DNA of 19,307 bases from DAOVQB01 sp023128935 (GTDB lineage: Bacteria; Eisenbacteria; RBG-16-71-46; CAIMUX01; WJJG01). Where the stretch lies: NCBI GenBank assembly GCA_030628905.1, contig DAOVQB010000073.1, forward strand, positions 1-19,307. The letters are read 5' to 3'. The notes under the pieces are model-generated. The model worked only from the letters and a program-made list of their open reading frames with translations, was not told where the DNA came from and did no database searches. Shown one piece after another: positions 6,706 to 13,673 of the stretch. Within the stretch, counting starts at the first letter, position 1, and each line of letters starts with the position of its first letter. Made by a program: the position numbers and the translations under genes.

Positions 6706-8403
6706 TCAGGGCTTCACCCTGGCGCCACTGGGAATGATCGCCTCGCCCTCTTCCTTCGCCCGGCGCCAGATGACCCATTCGTCCTCGGTCACTGCGCACC
6801 GGCCCCGCATGGAGTAGGTGGCGTGGACGTTGTAGGTCCAGGAGAGGGCTTTGGAACCACCACCATTGTGCGTGGTGATAAAGTAGCGGTTGGGAAGCCG
6901 GCCAATGGCATCCGCCTGCCCGCCGGGAGTGGACCGGTCGCCCCCGCTGGGGTCCATGGGAATCCAGCCATAGCCCGGCAGATAGACCTCGGCCCAGCGA
7001 TGGTGCACAAGATCGACACTGGCGTCATCCCCACGCAAGCTCGTTCCCGCCTCATAGCGGGCCGGCAGGGCGGCGGCCCGACAAAGGCCGATGAACAGGA
7101 ATGCGTACTCTGAGCAGGAACCCGTTCCTCGCTTGATCAACGTCTCCGGGACATCCCAGCCGCCAACGCGTTCGTATTCCAGTGTGTCGATCACCCAGTT
7201 ATAGATCTTGCGGGCGATCCAGTAGGGGTTCTCTTCGTCCTTCACGATCTGCGCGGCGGTATCCTGGATCAGCTTCGAGCTGACCTGGAAACGCTCTCCG
7301 TCGGCTGTATAAGCCTCGCGGATGTCCTGCGGGATCTCCGAGAGCCGTCCCACCCGCTCGGGGAAGATGATATAGTTGACAGCGGCAATGCGGGCGCGAA
7401 CGCTGTAACCGACCTCGAAGCGCTCTCCCGGCGCAACTGTATTCCGCCGGAAGCTCGCGATCCCCTGAGCCCAGCGATCACAAGTCAGGACCGGTTGCTC
7501 GGGAGTGAACGTCGGGGGGGCCAGCAATACCTGGTTTTCCGACTCGGATTCGGGCACTGCGAAATGGACCTGTGCGTTCAGCAGCGTCCCGGGTCCGTGA
7601 TTCTCGATGCGGTAGGTCATGCGGATCTCTGTCTCTCGCCAGTCACTCGTTTGGTAGGTACTCGCTTCGCGCGGAGCACATAGATACGCGAGTCCCTCCT
7701 CGAAGTCGGCCACCCAAAGGCGTCCCTCGGGGGCAGGCGCGATGCCGCAGGGATAGGGTCCCGGTGAATCGAAACTCGTGATCACCATCCCGCTTTCCGG
7801 ATCGAGCATGTATATCCGATCTTGACGACGCTGGGCGACCCAGAGGTAGGTGCCGTCGAATGCCATTCCCCCTGGCTCGCGATGGGGTGAGGGATAGTAG
7901 GTCAAGGCAGTTCCGTCGCCGGGAATGAGGCGTTGAATGCTGTCCTTGCCATCGTCGGCCAGCCAGAGAGCATCACCGTCCCAGGCCAGGCCCAGGCCCG
8001 TATGGTTGGGCGCCCGGTAGGCGGTTATGGTCACTTCCGTTTCCGGATCCAGCACATAGATGAGTCCTTCGAGATCATCGACCACATAGAGCCGGCCCTC
8101 ACCCCACGCCAGTCCGCGAGGCCGATAACAGGGAGCACTCAGGCGGCGAAGCACTGCGCCGGTTTCGGGATCGATCCGGAAGAGCTGCCCCGCCTCCCAG
8201 TCAGCCACCCAGAGCGCCTCTCCATCCCAGGCGAGGTCGCCGGGAGCCTCCGTGGGCAGGGGCAGGCTCCGGAGAATGAGATCCGAAGTTGCCGGATCCC
8301 CACTGGCGCGGGCGGCTGCGAAAGAGAGTGTGCAGGCCAAGGCGAGGATTATCGCAATGCCAGAAACCCTGCGAACGCCGCGGACGCGGTCAGTCGATCT
8401 CAT
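6706..8403 (-). CDS. Exported beta-propeller plus transglutaminase-like protein
   Basis: The 565-residue protein has an N-terminal signal or anchor (core VSGIAIILALACTLSFAAARA). Residues about 45-245 hold five NHL/PQQ-like propeller repeats of the type LAWDGEALWVADWE...FRIDPETG. After a linker domain (about 260-360), residues about 375-500 form a transglutaminase-like cysteine protease fold with a full triad: C430 in GTGSCSEYAF, H468 in HRWAEVYL and D484 in GWIPMDPSGG. The family includes protein cross-linkers and peptidases, and the substrate cannot be told from sequence. The start is ATG 8403: GGGAGG directly abuts an ATG at 8409 but lies 6 nt from the one at 8403. Unlike four other exported proteins here it has no FlgD-type sorting domain, so it may stay in the periplasm. 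The C25 gene lies 285 bp downstream on the same strand. Confidence 0.88.
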   Translation of the reverse strand: MRSTDRVRGVRRVSGIAIILALACTLSFAAARASGDPATSDLILRSLPLPTEAPGDLAWDGEALWVADWEAGQLFRIDPETGAVLRRLSAPCYRPRGLAWGEGRLYVVDDLEGLIYVLDPETEVTITAYRAPNHTGLGLAWDGDALWLADDGKDSIQRLIPGDGTALTYYPSPHREPGGMAFDGTYLWVAQRRQDRIYMLDPESGMVITSFDSPGPYPCGIAPAPEGRLWVADFEEGLAYLCAPREASTYQTSDWRETEIRMTYRIENHGPGTLLNAQVHFAVPESESENQVLLAPPTFTPEQPVLTCDRWAQGIASFRRNTVAPGERFEVGYSVRARIAAVNYIIFPERVGRLSEIPQDIREAYTADGERFQVSSKLIQDTAAQIVKDEENPYWIARKIYNWVIDTLEYERVGGWDVPETLIKRGTGSCSEYAFLFIGLCRAAALPARYEAGTSLRGDDASVDLVHHRWAEVYLPGYGWIPMDPSGGDRSTPGGQADAIGRLPNRYFITTHNGGGSKALSWTYNVHATYSMRGRCAVTEDEWVIWRRAKEEGEAIIPSGARVKP

Positions 8404-8500
8404 TGTCATCCTCCCTTTGAATATTCATCCAGCACTGCATGATAGCCCCTTGCCCGCCTCGAAGTCGTAGACGGTCAGATTGCGATGATACTATCTACTC

Positions 8501-9490
8501 TTAGACCCCATGTCCTGTAACTGATTTCTTTACACCCTTGAGGGTGTTCTTCTTGGACTTCTCCCTGGTTTTTAGGGGGTACCAGGCATCGTACCACGCC
8601 GAGTTTTGCGCTCCCGGGGCTTCTGAAAGCGTTGTTTCCGGGGCGACACCCTGATCCCCTCGCCGCCGGCAGCACTCTCGCCCCCCCCTCCACGGCTCTC
8701 CAGGCAGCTTCGCGGTCAGCTCGTCCTGCACGATCTCTGCGGCAGTCACGGGGTCATACACGACATCAGCAGGAATGAGCAGCTGGATATCCTCGAGAAA
8801 AACATCACTTCTGAGCTTCGCGGTCAGATTCGCCTCAAACTCGGCGCGGGAAACGGTCGCGCCATCGTGATCCATGTAGCGTTGAAAGCACTCGACAATC
8901 CGATTGCTGTCTGCCTCGCCGGACCGCAGCGCGATCCAGAGGTCGTAGAGATCGCGACCTTTCTTGCGCTGGTAGAGTGCGCGCATCTTGGTGCTGAGTA
9001 GCTCGTCGAGGTGATAAACGGGAAGCTCGGTCGTTCCTTTGAACCATGGGTTGTCGACGGTGAACGACTGTCGGGTTGTACCCAGCACGGCAAAGTGCTC
9101 CCGCGTATTGATTTCGATCTTCAGCTGCATGGTCGTTACTGGGGCAAAGGTCGTCTCGAAGCGGTAGTAGAGCGTGAAGCGTCCATTGCCCTGCTTCCAT
9201 CGTGGGCTACCAAGCCATGGGTCGAGAGTCTCGCGGATGGCGTCGATCAGCTCGCCGATTGGCCCGGCGTCCCGTTGAACGAGATCGATGTCCTCCGAGT
9301 AGCGCCCGGACGCCCCGAAGAACAGCTTGTGTAGGGCGGTGCCTCCACGAAAGATGGCCTGGTCGGCTATAATCTGTCGGCCGAACATGGCGACCAGCGC
9401 GCGGGAGAGCATCAGATCCTGTTCGACTTGCTCATTGGACGGCCAAGGGGCGTGGGTACGCCACGCCGTGATGTTCGCGCGCGGAATCAA
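8501..9490 (-). CDS. abiEii: AbiEii nucleotidyltransferase toxin
   Basis: This is the toxin of a type IV toxin-antitoxin and abortive-infection pair of the DUF1814 nucleotidyltransferase family. The NTase motif I reads RGGTALHKLFF (residues 48-58), followed by RYSEDIDLV with D67 and D69 as likely metal ligands. A conserved KGRDLYDLW segment follows in the C-terminal half. The start is an unusual TTG at 9490, supported by GGAGG 7 nt upstream inside abiEi and by the family-typical N-terminus IPRANITAWRTHAPW. The TTG overlaps the abiEi stop as TTGA, which implies translational coupling. After the usual family end (AAEIVQDELTAKL) there are about 55 extra residues, basic and low in complexity, ending GVKKSVTGHGV; these probably come from read-through into downstream DNA. 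Function is well supported by the family and the paired antitoxin. Confidence 0.93.
   Translation of the reverse strand: MIPRANITAWRTHAPWPSNEQVEQDLMLSRALVAMFGRQIIADQAIFRGGTALHKLFFGASGRYSEDIDLVQRDAGPIGELIDAIRETLDPWLGSPRWKQGNGRFTLYYRFETTFAPVTTMQLKIEINTREHFAVLGTTRQSFTVDNPWFKGTTELPVYHLDELLSTKMRALYQRKKGRDLYDLWIALRSGEADSNRIVECFQRYMDHDGATVSRAEFEANLTAKLRSDVFLEDIQLLIPADVVYDPVTAAEIVQDELTAKLPGEPWRGGRECCRRRGDQGVAPETTLSEAPGAQNSAWYDAWYPLKTREKSKKNTLKGVKKSVTGHGV
8535..8550. repeat. Small hairpin inside the abiEii 3' extension
   Basis: ACACCC-TTGA-GGGTGT is a perfect 6-bp stem with a four-base loop. It lies in the part of abiEii that codes for the extra C-terminal residues, beside a GGGGTACCAGGCA stretch. 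It may be a former intergenic or terminator element now read as coding sequence. Confidence 0.5.
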
Positions 9491-10278
9491 AGGTCGACCT
9501 CCAACTCTTCATTCGGCAGGACGTGCCATCGCTGGTCGACCTCGACATCCGCAGATTCTCCAGGCCGCAGCGGGATGGCGCGTGGTCTCCGCGTATCGAG
9601 CCACTTGGCCAGAGGCCCGGAGAGGTTGCCTTCGCCGACAGCGTCGAGGAGGTATCCGAGGCGCTGGACGTCCGGTAGCCGCACAAGATGCGCTATACTG
9701 ACCAGCACCTGAGCGTCCATACGTTCAGCCAGCTCGGCGAGCACCGTTGCTGCATTGCTCAGGTGTGCGGCACCGGCCTGGTAGCGAACCAGATCGAACG
9801 CAGTGGTCTCGGGGGTGGAGACGCGCATGGTTCCCGTCTCGGTCTGCTTCTCAGTCACCGGCATCTTCTCGACCTTGCTGCTCATCGAGAACTGGATAGC
9901 GACCTGACCGACGAGCATCTTGCGAGTCGGCTTGCTGGTCACAACCTGAAACACCATGGGCTGTTGATGGGCGGCACCGTGGATCGCGGCCGCGCTGAGC
10001 AGGCCAACGTAATAGGGCTGGTCGAGGTAGCGCATCAGCTCGTCGATGAACCAGCTCGCTGGTGGCGAGGCGGTCGCCCGATACTCCAGAGGAACAATGA
10101 CGTAAAACCCCCTCCTGGGAGACACGATCCGCCCTTGCTCCTTCAGCCTACGTAGAGCGGTTTGAGCTGCCACAAAGGAACGTTTCGTTTCGGATTCCGC
10201 CTGGGTCCGCGTGAAGGTGTAGCGGCCCTTTGACTGGAGCTGTTCCACCCAGAGTGATATGGCGGGCCTCGATGGCAT
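9487..10278 (-). CDS. abiEi: AbiEi antitoxin and autorepressor
   Basis: The product is an AbiEi-family antitoxin of about 263 residues. An N-terminal winged-helix region (residues about 1-65, with WVEQLQSKGRYTFTRTQAE and ALRRLKEQGRIVSPRRGFYV) would bind the promoter, and the C-terminal region (from ASWFIDELMRYLDQPYYVGL to VEVDQRWHVLPNEELEVDL) is the antitoxin domain. In studied systems AbiEi represses its own operon by binding inverted repeats upstream and neutralises AbiEii without stable contact. ATG 10278 is preferred because it follows AGGAG by about 10 nt and gives the typical MPSRPAISLWVEQL start; ATG 10287 lies too close to AGGAG, and 10308 would also be in frame. The gene ends in a 4-nt TTGA overlap with abiEii. 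A long inverted repeat begins 26 bp upstream of the start. Confidence 0.92.
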   Translation of the reverse strand: MPSRPAISLWVEQLQSKGRYTFTRTQAESETKRSFVAAQTALRRLKEQGRIVSPRRGFYVIVPLEYRATASPPASWFIDELMRYLDQPYYVGLLSAAAIHGAAHQQPMVFQVVTSKPTRKMLVGQVAIQFSMSSKVEKMPVTEKQTETGTMRVSTPETTAFDLVRYQAGAAHLSNAATVLAELAERMDAQVLVSIAHLVRLPDVQRLGYLLDAVGEGNLSGPLAKWLDTRRPRAIPLRPGESADVEVDQRWHVLPNEELEVDL

Positions 10279-10303
10279 CCGGATCATTCTCCTCACATGC
10301 CCA

Positions 10304-10450
10304 TGCACAACACACTCGCAAAAACTAGCGCATCACGCTAATATATGCAAGTGAACATTCTGCATGCACCCTCTGAGCGGGATTCTGTGGCCGTGCGATC
10401 TGGTTTCAAAAACTAACAAGCAGCGCTGGTTTTTGCGAGTGTATTGCGCA
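10304..10450. promoter_or_regulatory. 28-bp imperfect inverted repeat flanking the abiE promoter region
   Basis: The arms are 10304-10331 and 10423-10450. They match as reverse complements at 25 of 28 positions, with a 14-base perfect core (ACACTCGCAAAAAC against GTTTTTGCGAGTGT). The 91-bp middle contains a further CAAAAACTA copy near 10417, a small TAGCG-catca-CGCTA dyad (10326-10340) overlapping the left arm, and the only AT-rich stretch (AATATATGC) before abiEi. By analogy with known AbiEi operators this could be a pair of repressor sites, but the wide spacing also fits a small miniature mobile element with terminal inverted repeats. The repeat is seen directly; its role is inferred. Confidence 0.6.
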
Positions 10451-10608
10451 CGGCTGTCCCCGTTCACCGCTCCCTCGGCTGTGCCCCATCGGAGGCGAAG
10501 TGCGTGGCCTCACTGCCTTGTCGGAGAGGGACTGCCTCCTCCAGGGTATCGGGTTTGCTTGGTGTCATTCGGACCCAACGGGCTCGTGGCCTACGTGGAG
10601 GAATCCAA

Positions 10609-10692
10609 GTGAGCGAGGCCGCAGCCGCGCACCAGGCCAATGCGAGGCTGCAGAGCATCCTCAAGGCGGTGGTTGTCGGCGCCCGGGCCTAG
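10609..10692 (+). CDS. Possible 27-residue small peptide, doubtful
   Basis: A GTG codon at 10609 is preceded by GGAGG with a 7-nt gap and overlaps the TGA of the upstream open frame as GTGA. The peptide would read from SEAAAAHQANAR to VVVGARA, helical in character. I do not recognise it. The coupling and ribosome binding site suggest either a small real gene or the joined remains of two decayed genes. No domain or export signal is visible. Confidence 0.22.
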   Translation: MSEAAAAHQANARLQSILKAVVVGARA

Positions 10693-10744
10693 GATCCGGT
10701 GAGCCGTCCATCAATTCCGATGCGGACGACGCTGACGAGCGCAT

Positions 10745-10784
10745 GGGGCCAATGGCCCCCGGGAACCCTACTTACAGTAGGTTC
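10745..10784. terminator. Two adjacent hairpins, possible terminator or processed RNA end
   Basis: The first hairpin is GGGGCC-AAT-GGCCCC (10745-10759), a perfect 6-bp stem. The second is at 10763-10784: GAACC(c)TACT-TAC-AGTAGGTTC, a 9-bp stem with one bulged base, followed by TCTTC. The tail is only weakly T-rich, so intrinsic termination is uncertain. Confidence 0.4.
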
Positions 10785-10885
10785 TCTTCATGATCGATCG
10801 ACGGGTCCATGCTTGTATATCCCTGCGAAAGCTGCCACACTCTTACTGAGGTGTGAAGTCCTCCCTTACCGCTGAATTCACTAGG

Positions 10886-10913
10886 TTGACCTCTTTCGCA
10901 CCTGATCTAGCCT
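10886..10913 (+). promoter_or_regulatory. Candidate sigma70-type promoter for the protease-Kelch gene
   Basis: TTGACC (10886-10891) and TAGCCT (10908-10913) are 16 bp apart, about 130 bp before the start codon. The -35 box is good and the -10 box is weak. It rests on pattern alone. Confidence 0.28.
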
Positions 10914-11043
10914 GTGCTCTCGAGGGCTTCTCGCTGCTCTGCCGTCGCCCGGCGCGTTTGCTAGATGGTTCACATGCGTTCCTCTCTACAAGAGCATCGA
11001 TCGTTACGCTGGGCACAGACTCCACAGAAGGAGGAAACCAACG

Positions 11044-13374
11044 ATGCGTGCATATCTTGCGTATCTCGTCGTCGTGCTTTTGCTTCCCACTATTCCCACA
11101 GCGCCGCTCCTGGCGGCGGAATGCTCGGAAGCATCCACCGGACCCTGGTCTGTTGGCACAGCAGACTACAGGCCGTCTGACACTGGAATATCCCCCGTGA
11201 AGGGCGATGCCAGCATGGGACGCCTGCGCGTTCATGCACAGCCAAGGGCAGGCAATGCGCCCATGTGGCCCAGCGCTACTGGATGCCTGGCCACCGACAC
11301 TGGCGAATGGAAGCCCTACGGCCACCGGTACGCAATCGTTGTCATGGGCGGAAGCGTCTATGGGCAGATGTACAAATGGTACTGGAACGACACCTCGGGC
11401 AAGGTCTGGACACTGATGAACTGGGGCTTTGCCCCGGAGGACATCATATATCTATCCTATGGGGATAGCGCCAATGCACATCCCGAGCTCGCCGATGGGA
11501 TAAGCACCTATGCGAACGTGGAGGCGGCCTTTGACAGCATTGCGGCAAAGGCAACCTACGAGGACCTCGTTCATGTCTGGTGGATTGACCATGGCAACAC
11601 CAACGGTTTCGAGGTTCACGGCGGGTTCGTGACCTTCGCCGTGTTGAGGGGATGGATCGACGACATCAACTGCAGGGTCTACATCGGTGCCTACAATCCT
11701 TGTTACAGTGGCGCGATCATGCCCCACATGCAGGGCCTCTGTAACGATAACCGCCGCGTGATCACGGCCACATCATGCAACGCGACTCAGGGCAACTCCT
11801 ACGGTTGGGCCGGGATGTGGAGGCTAGCGTTGCGGGGAGGCCGTCCGACCGATACGGTTCCCTGGTTCTCAGACACGAATCAAGACGGCTATATCGCTCT
11901 TGATGAAGCCTACGAATGGGAAACGCCCCATTCCAACGCTCATTATGAGTACCCCCTCTTTGACGACAACTGCGACGGCGCGGGTGGCAGCCTGCCCAAC
12001 CCCGCAACTTATGATCCTGCAGGCCAGGATTCGACCATGGACGGCTTCTATGGTCAGTTCTACAGCCTCATGGCCTGGTATGATCGGGATGCAAAAACCA
12101 ACGGACACAACCCATTCCTGCCGAAATGCGCTCCGCTAGCATCTGGTGGCGATAAGCAGCAGGTTGGTTCTCCGACACGAGATATCGAGATCCAATGGTC
12201 GATCGGAGCACTCATGCCCACGCCAGTCTGCCAGGGCGCATCAGCACTGATTGGTGACAAGATATATCTCTTCGGCGGTCATCCGAGCCCGGCGCCGATT
12301 CACTACATCTACGACATCGGGACCGATACGTGGTCCAGTGATGCATTACCCGTTCCGACACCTGGTTCACTTACACGAGGAGTTGTCCATGATGAAGTGG
12401 TCTATGTTTTTGGTGGTCATACGCTCGGCTCCGATGATGTAAGGCGCTATGACCCTGCGACAAATGCGTGGGAACTCTTGAGTTCACCCTATCCCAGTGG
12501 TGCGCGCGAGTGCTGCAAGTATGGCGCTGCGGCAGTTGGCGACAGGATCTATTACTATTACACGGAGGAGCTGTACAGCTACAAGCCGCTTCTGGGCTTC
12601 TGGGAGTATGACATTGCCACGAATTCCTGGGCCGAAAAACCAGCACCGCCCGGGCCGAAGAGGATGTACATGGCATCAGCCTCGGATGGCAGTCATTGCT
12701 ATGCCGTGGGCGGGATCGCGCACGATGATCACCTGAGCGTTCTGGCGGACGCGATCCGTTATGACCCTTCCACCGGGGACTGGGAGGCGATCGATGATCT
12801 GCCCGAACCGATTGCCTTTGCTGATGGCGACTTCCTCAGGGGATACCTATTCATCGCCGGCGGTGGGGCTGGCTATGGACCCTGGCCGGCCAGTGACCGC
12901 GTCTACTGTTGGGAGGAGAATTCAGGCTGGTTGACTGCCACGCCACTGCCGGCAGCCGTTGGCAACCCACACGTTGAGCTGGCAACGATCGGGGGGACTG
13001 ACTGCATCTTCGTCTTTGGCGGCTATAACGGTGGCTATCTCAATACCCTCTACATCGGTGAGATCATGAACCTGGGTCAAGGCGTCGAAGAGGATGCAGT
13101 ATTCAATCCCGCGGCTTGTGTGCTCTTCCAAAATTCACCAAACCCCTTCAGCGCCGCTACGAAGCTCGAGTACACGCTGCCTGCAGATTGCTGGGTGCGA
13201 CTGGACGTATGCGATGTCTCGGGCCGGAGCGTCGCAAACTTGGTGGATGGGCAGCAGAAGGCAGGGCAGCATGCTCTGAGGTGGGACGCGAGCACGGTCT
13301 GCAGCGGAATCTACTATTACAGGCTACAGGCAGGGGATCTGACGAGAACGAGGAAACTCATAGTACTGCGATAG
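11044..13374 (+). CDS. Secreted legumain/caspase-like (clan CD) protease with EF-hand, Kelch repeats and sorting domain
   Basis: The 776-residue product starts with a signal peptide (1-24, core LAYLVVVLLLPTIPTAPLLA). Residues about 93-300 match the C13 legumain-like fold: RYAIVVMGG, then WWIDHGNTNGF with catalytic H183, then IGAYNPCYSGAIM with nucleophile C220, a spacing like the DHG and EACxSGS motifs of legumain. Residues 277-288 (DTNQDGYIALDE) are a canonical EF-hand-type Ca2+ loop. Residues about 395-680 contain Kelch-like propeller repeats (IYLFGGH, VYVFGGHT, YDPATNAWE, YDPSTGDWE, IFVFGGYN). Residues about 687-776 form a FlgD-Ig-like sorting domain with SPNPF, SGIYYYRL and the end RKLIVLR. 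Start ATG 11044 follows AAGGAGG by 9 nt. It is predicted to be a cell-surface or released cysteine protease, possibly cutting after Asn or Asp as legumains do, though the specificity is unknown. Confidence 0.88.
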   Translation: MRAYLAYLVVVLLLPTIPTAPLLAAECSEASTGPWSVGTADYRPSDTGISPVKGDASMGRLRVHAQPRAGNAPMWPSATGCLATDTGEWKPYGHRYAIVVMGGSVYGQMYKWYWNDTSGKVWTLMNWGFAPEDIIYLSYGDSANAHPELADGISTYANVEAAFDSIAAKATYEDLVHVWWIDHGNTNGFEVHGGFVTFAVLRGWIDDINCRVYIGAYNPCYSGAIMPHMQGLCNDNRRVITATSCNATQGNSYGWAGMWRLALRGGRPTDTVPWFSDTNQDGYIALDEAYEWETPHSNAHYEYPLFDDNCDGAGGSLPNPATYDPAGQDSTMDGFYGQFYSLMAWYDRDAKTNGHNPFLPKCAPLASGGDKQQVGSPTRDIEIQWSIGALMPTPVCQGASALIGDKIYLFGGHPSPAPIHYIYDIGTDTWSSDALPVPTPGSLTRGVVHDEVVYVFGGHTLGSDDVRRYDPATNAWELLSSPYPSGARECCKYGAAAVGDRIYYYYTEELYSYKPLLGFWEYDIATNSWAEKPAPPGPKRMYMASASDGSHCYAVGGIAHDDHLSVLADAIRYDPSTGDWEAIDDLPEPIAFADGDFLRGYLFIAGGGAGYGPWPASDRVYCWEENSGWLTATPLPAAVGNPHVELATIGGTDCIFVFGGYNGGYLNTLYIGEIMNLGQGVEEDAVFNPAACVLFQNSPNPFSAATKLEYTLPADCWVRLDVCDVSGRSVANLVDGQQKAGQHALRWDASTVCSGIYYYRLQAGDLTRTRKLIVLR

Positions 13375-13434
13375 TATCATATGACCCCAGGACGGGATGG
13401 AAAGGAGCGAGCCTAGCGTCAAATGAGTGGTGAA

Positions 13435-13444
13435 GCGCTAGCGC
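13435..13444. repeat. Palindrome downstream of the permease remnant
   Basis: GCGCTAGCGC is a 10-bp perfect palindrome inside a looser AGTG...CACT dyad (about 13425-13450). It sits between the stop of the plus-strand protease-Kelch gene and the stop of the minus-strand permease remnant, so it could be a weak or relic terminator. It has no clear T-tract. Confidence 0.3.
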
Positions 13445-13448
13445 CTCA

Positions 13449-13640
13449 CTATCCCCGAAACACCCAGCGCACGAGATTGCCCAGCTTCGGTGGCGTGCCC
13501 TGCATCAGGATGGCTACCCGGAAGATGTGTCCGCCCGCCCAGACGGCGAAGATGGCAGTGGCCATCACCAGAACCAGGCCCACCCAGGGTTGCCACGCGG
13601 GGATGCTGATCGGCGAGGCCCGGATGACTCCCCGGGTGCA
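13449..13640 (-). pseudogene. C-terminal remnant of an ABC-2 type (NatB-like) permease
   Basis: About 55 residues read PAWQPWVGLVLVMATAIFAV, then WAGGHIFRVAILMQG, then TPPKLGNLVRWVFRG and a stop. This is the usual last transmembrane helix and cytoplasmic tail of ABC-2 family permeases, in which an AGRIFRVGIL-type helix end is followed by a PxLxELxRW tail. The rest of the permease (several hundred residues and further helices) is missing: upstream in this frame the sequence turns to unrelated residues and reaches the stop codon of the 13674-14750 gene. No ribosome binding site or proper start is visible. It is best read as the 3' end of a gene cut off by a deletion or by arrival of the upstream gene. 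Family recognition is by pattern memory, without a search. Confidence 0.7.
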
Positions 13641-13673
13641 CCTAACCAATCCACCGCCTGGCAGACCGTCGAC

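Larger units (their letters stand above)
10451..11043. other. Long intergenic region between abiE and the protease-Kelch gene
   Basis: This divergent 593-bp stretch holds no gene I can recognise. It contains one doubtful 27-codon ORF with a ribosome binding site (10609-10692), two adjacent hairpins (10745-10759 and 10763-10784), and a weak sigma70-like pair before the downstream gene. A longer frame ending at 10612 (ending in VAYVEESK) has no recognisable homology and may be the tail of a decayed gene. Confidence 0.5.

Noticed and set aside
10304..10450. CRISPR array
   Set aside because: The repeat is inverted, with only two long arms and one short partial copy; there is no regular spacing or cas gene.
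13438..13641. 67-codon minus-strand frame overlapping the permease remnant in another frame
   Set aside because: It is His, Gly and Pro rich with no hydrophobic pattern, while the neighbouring frame shows a typical permease helix and tail.
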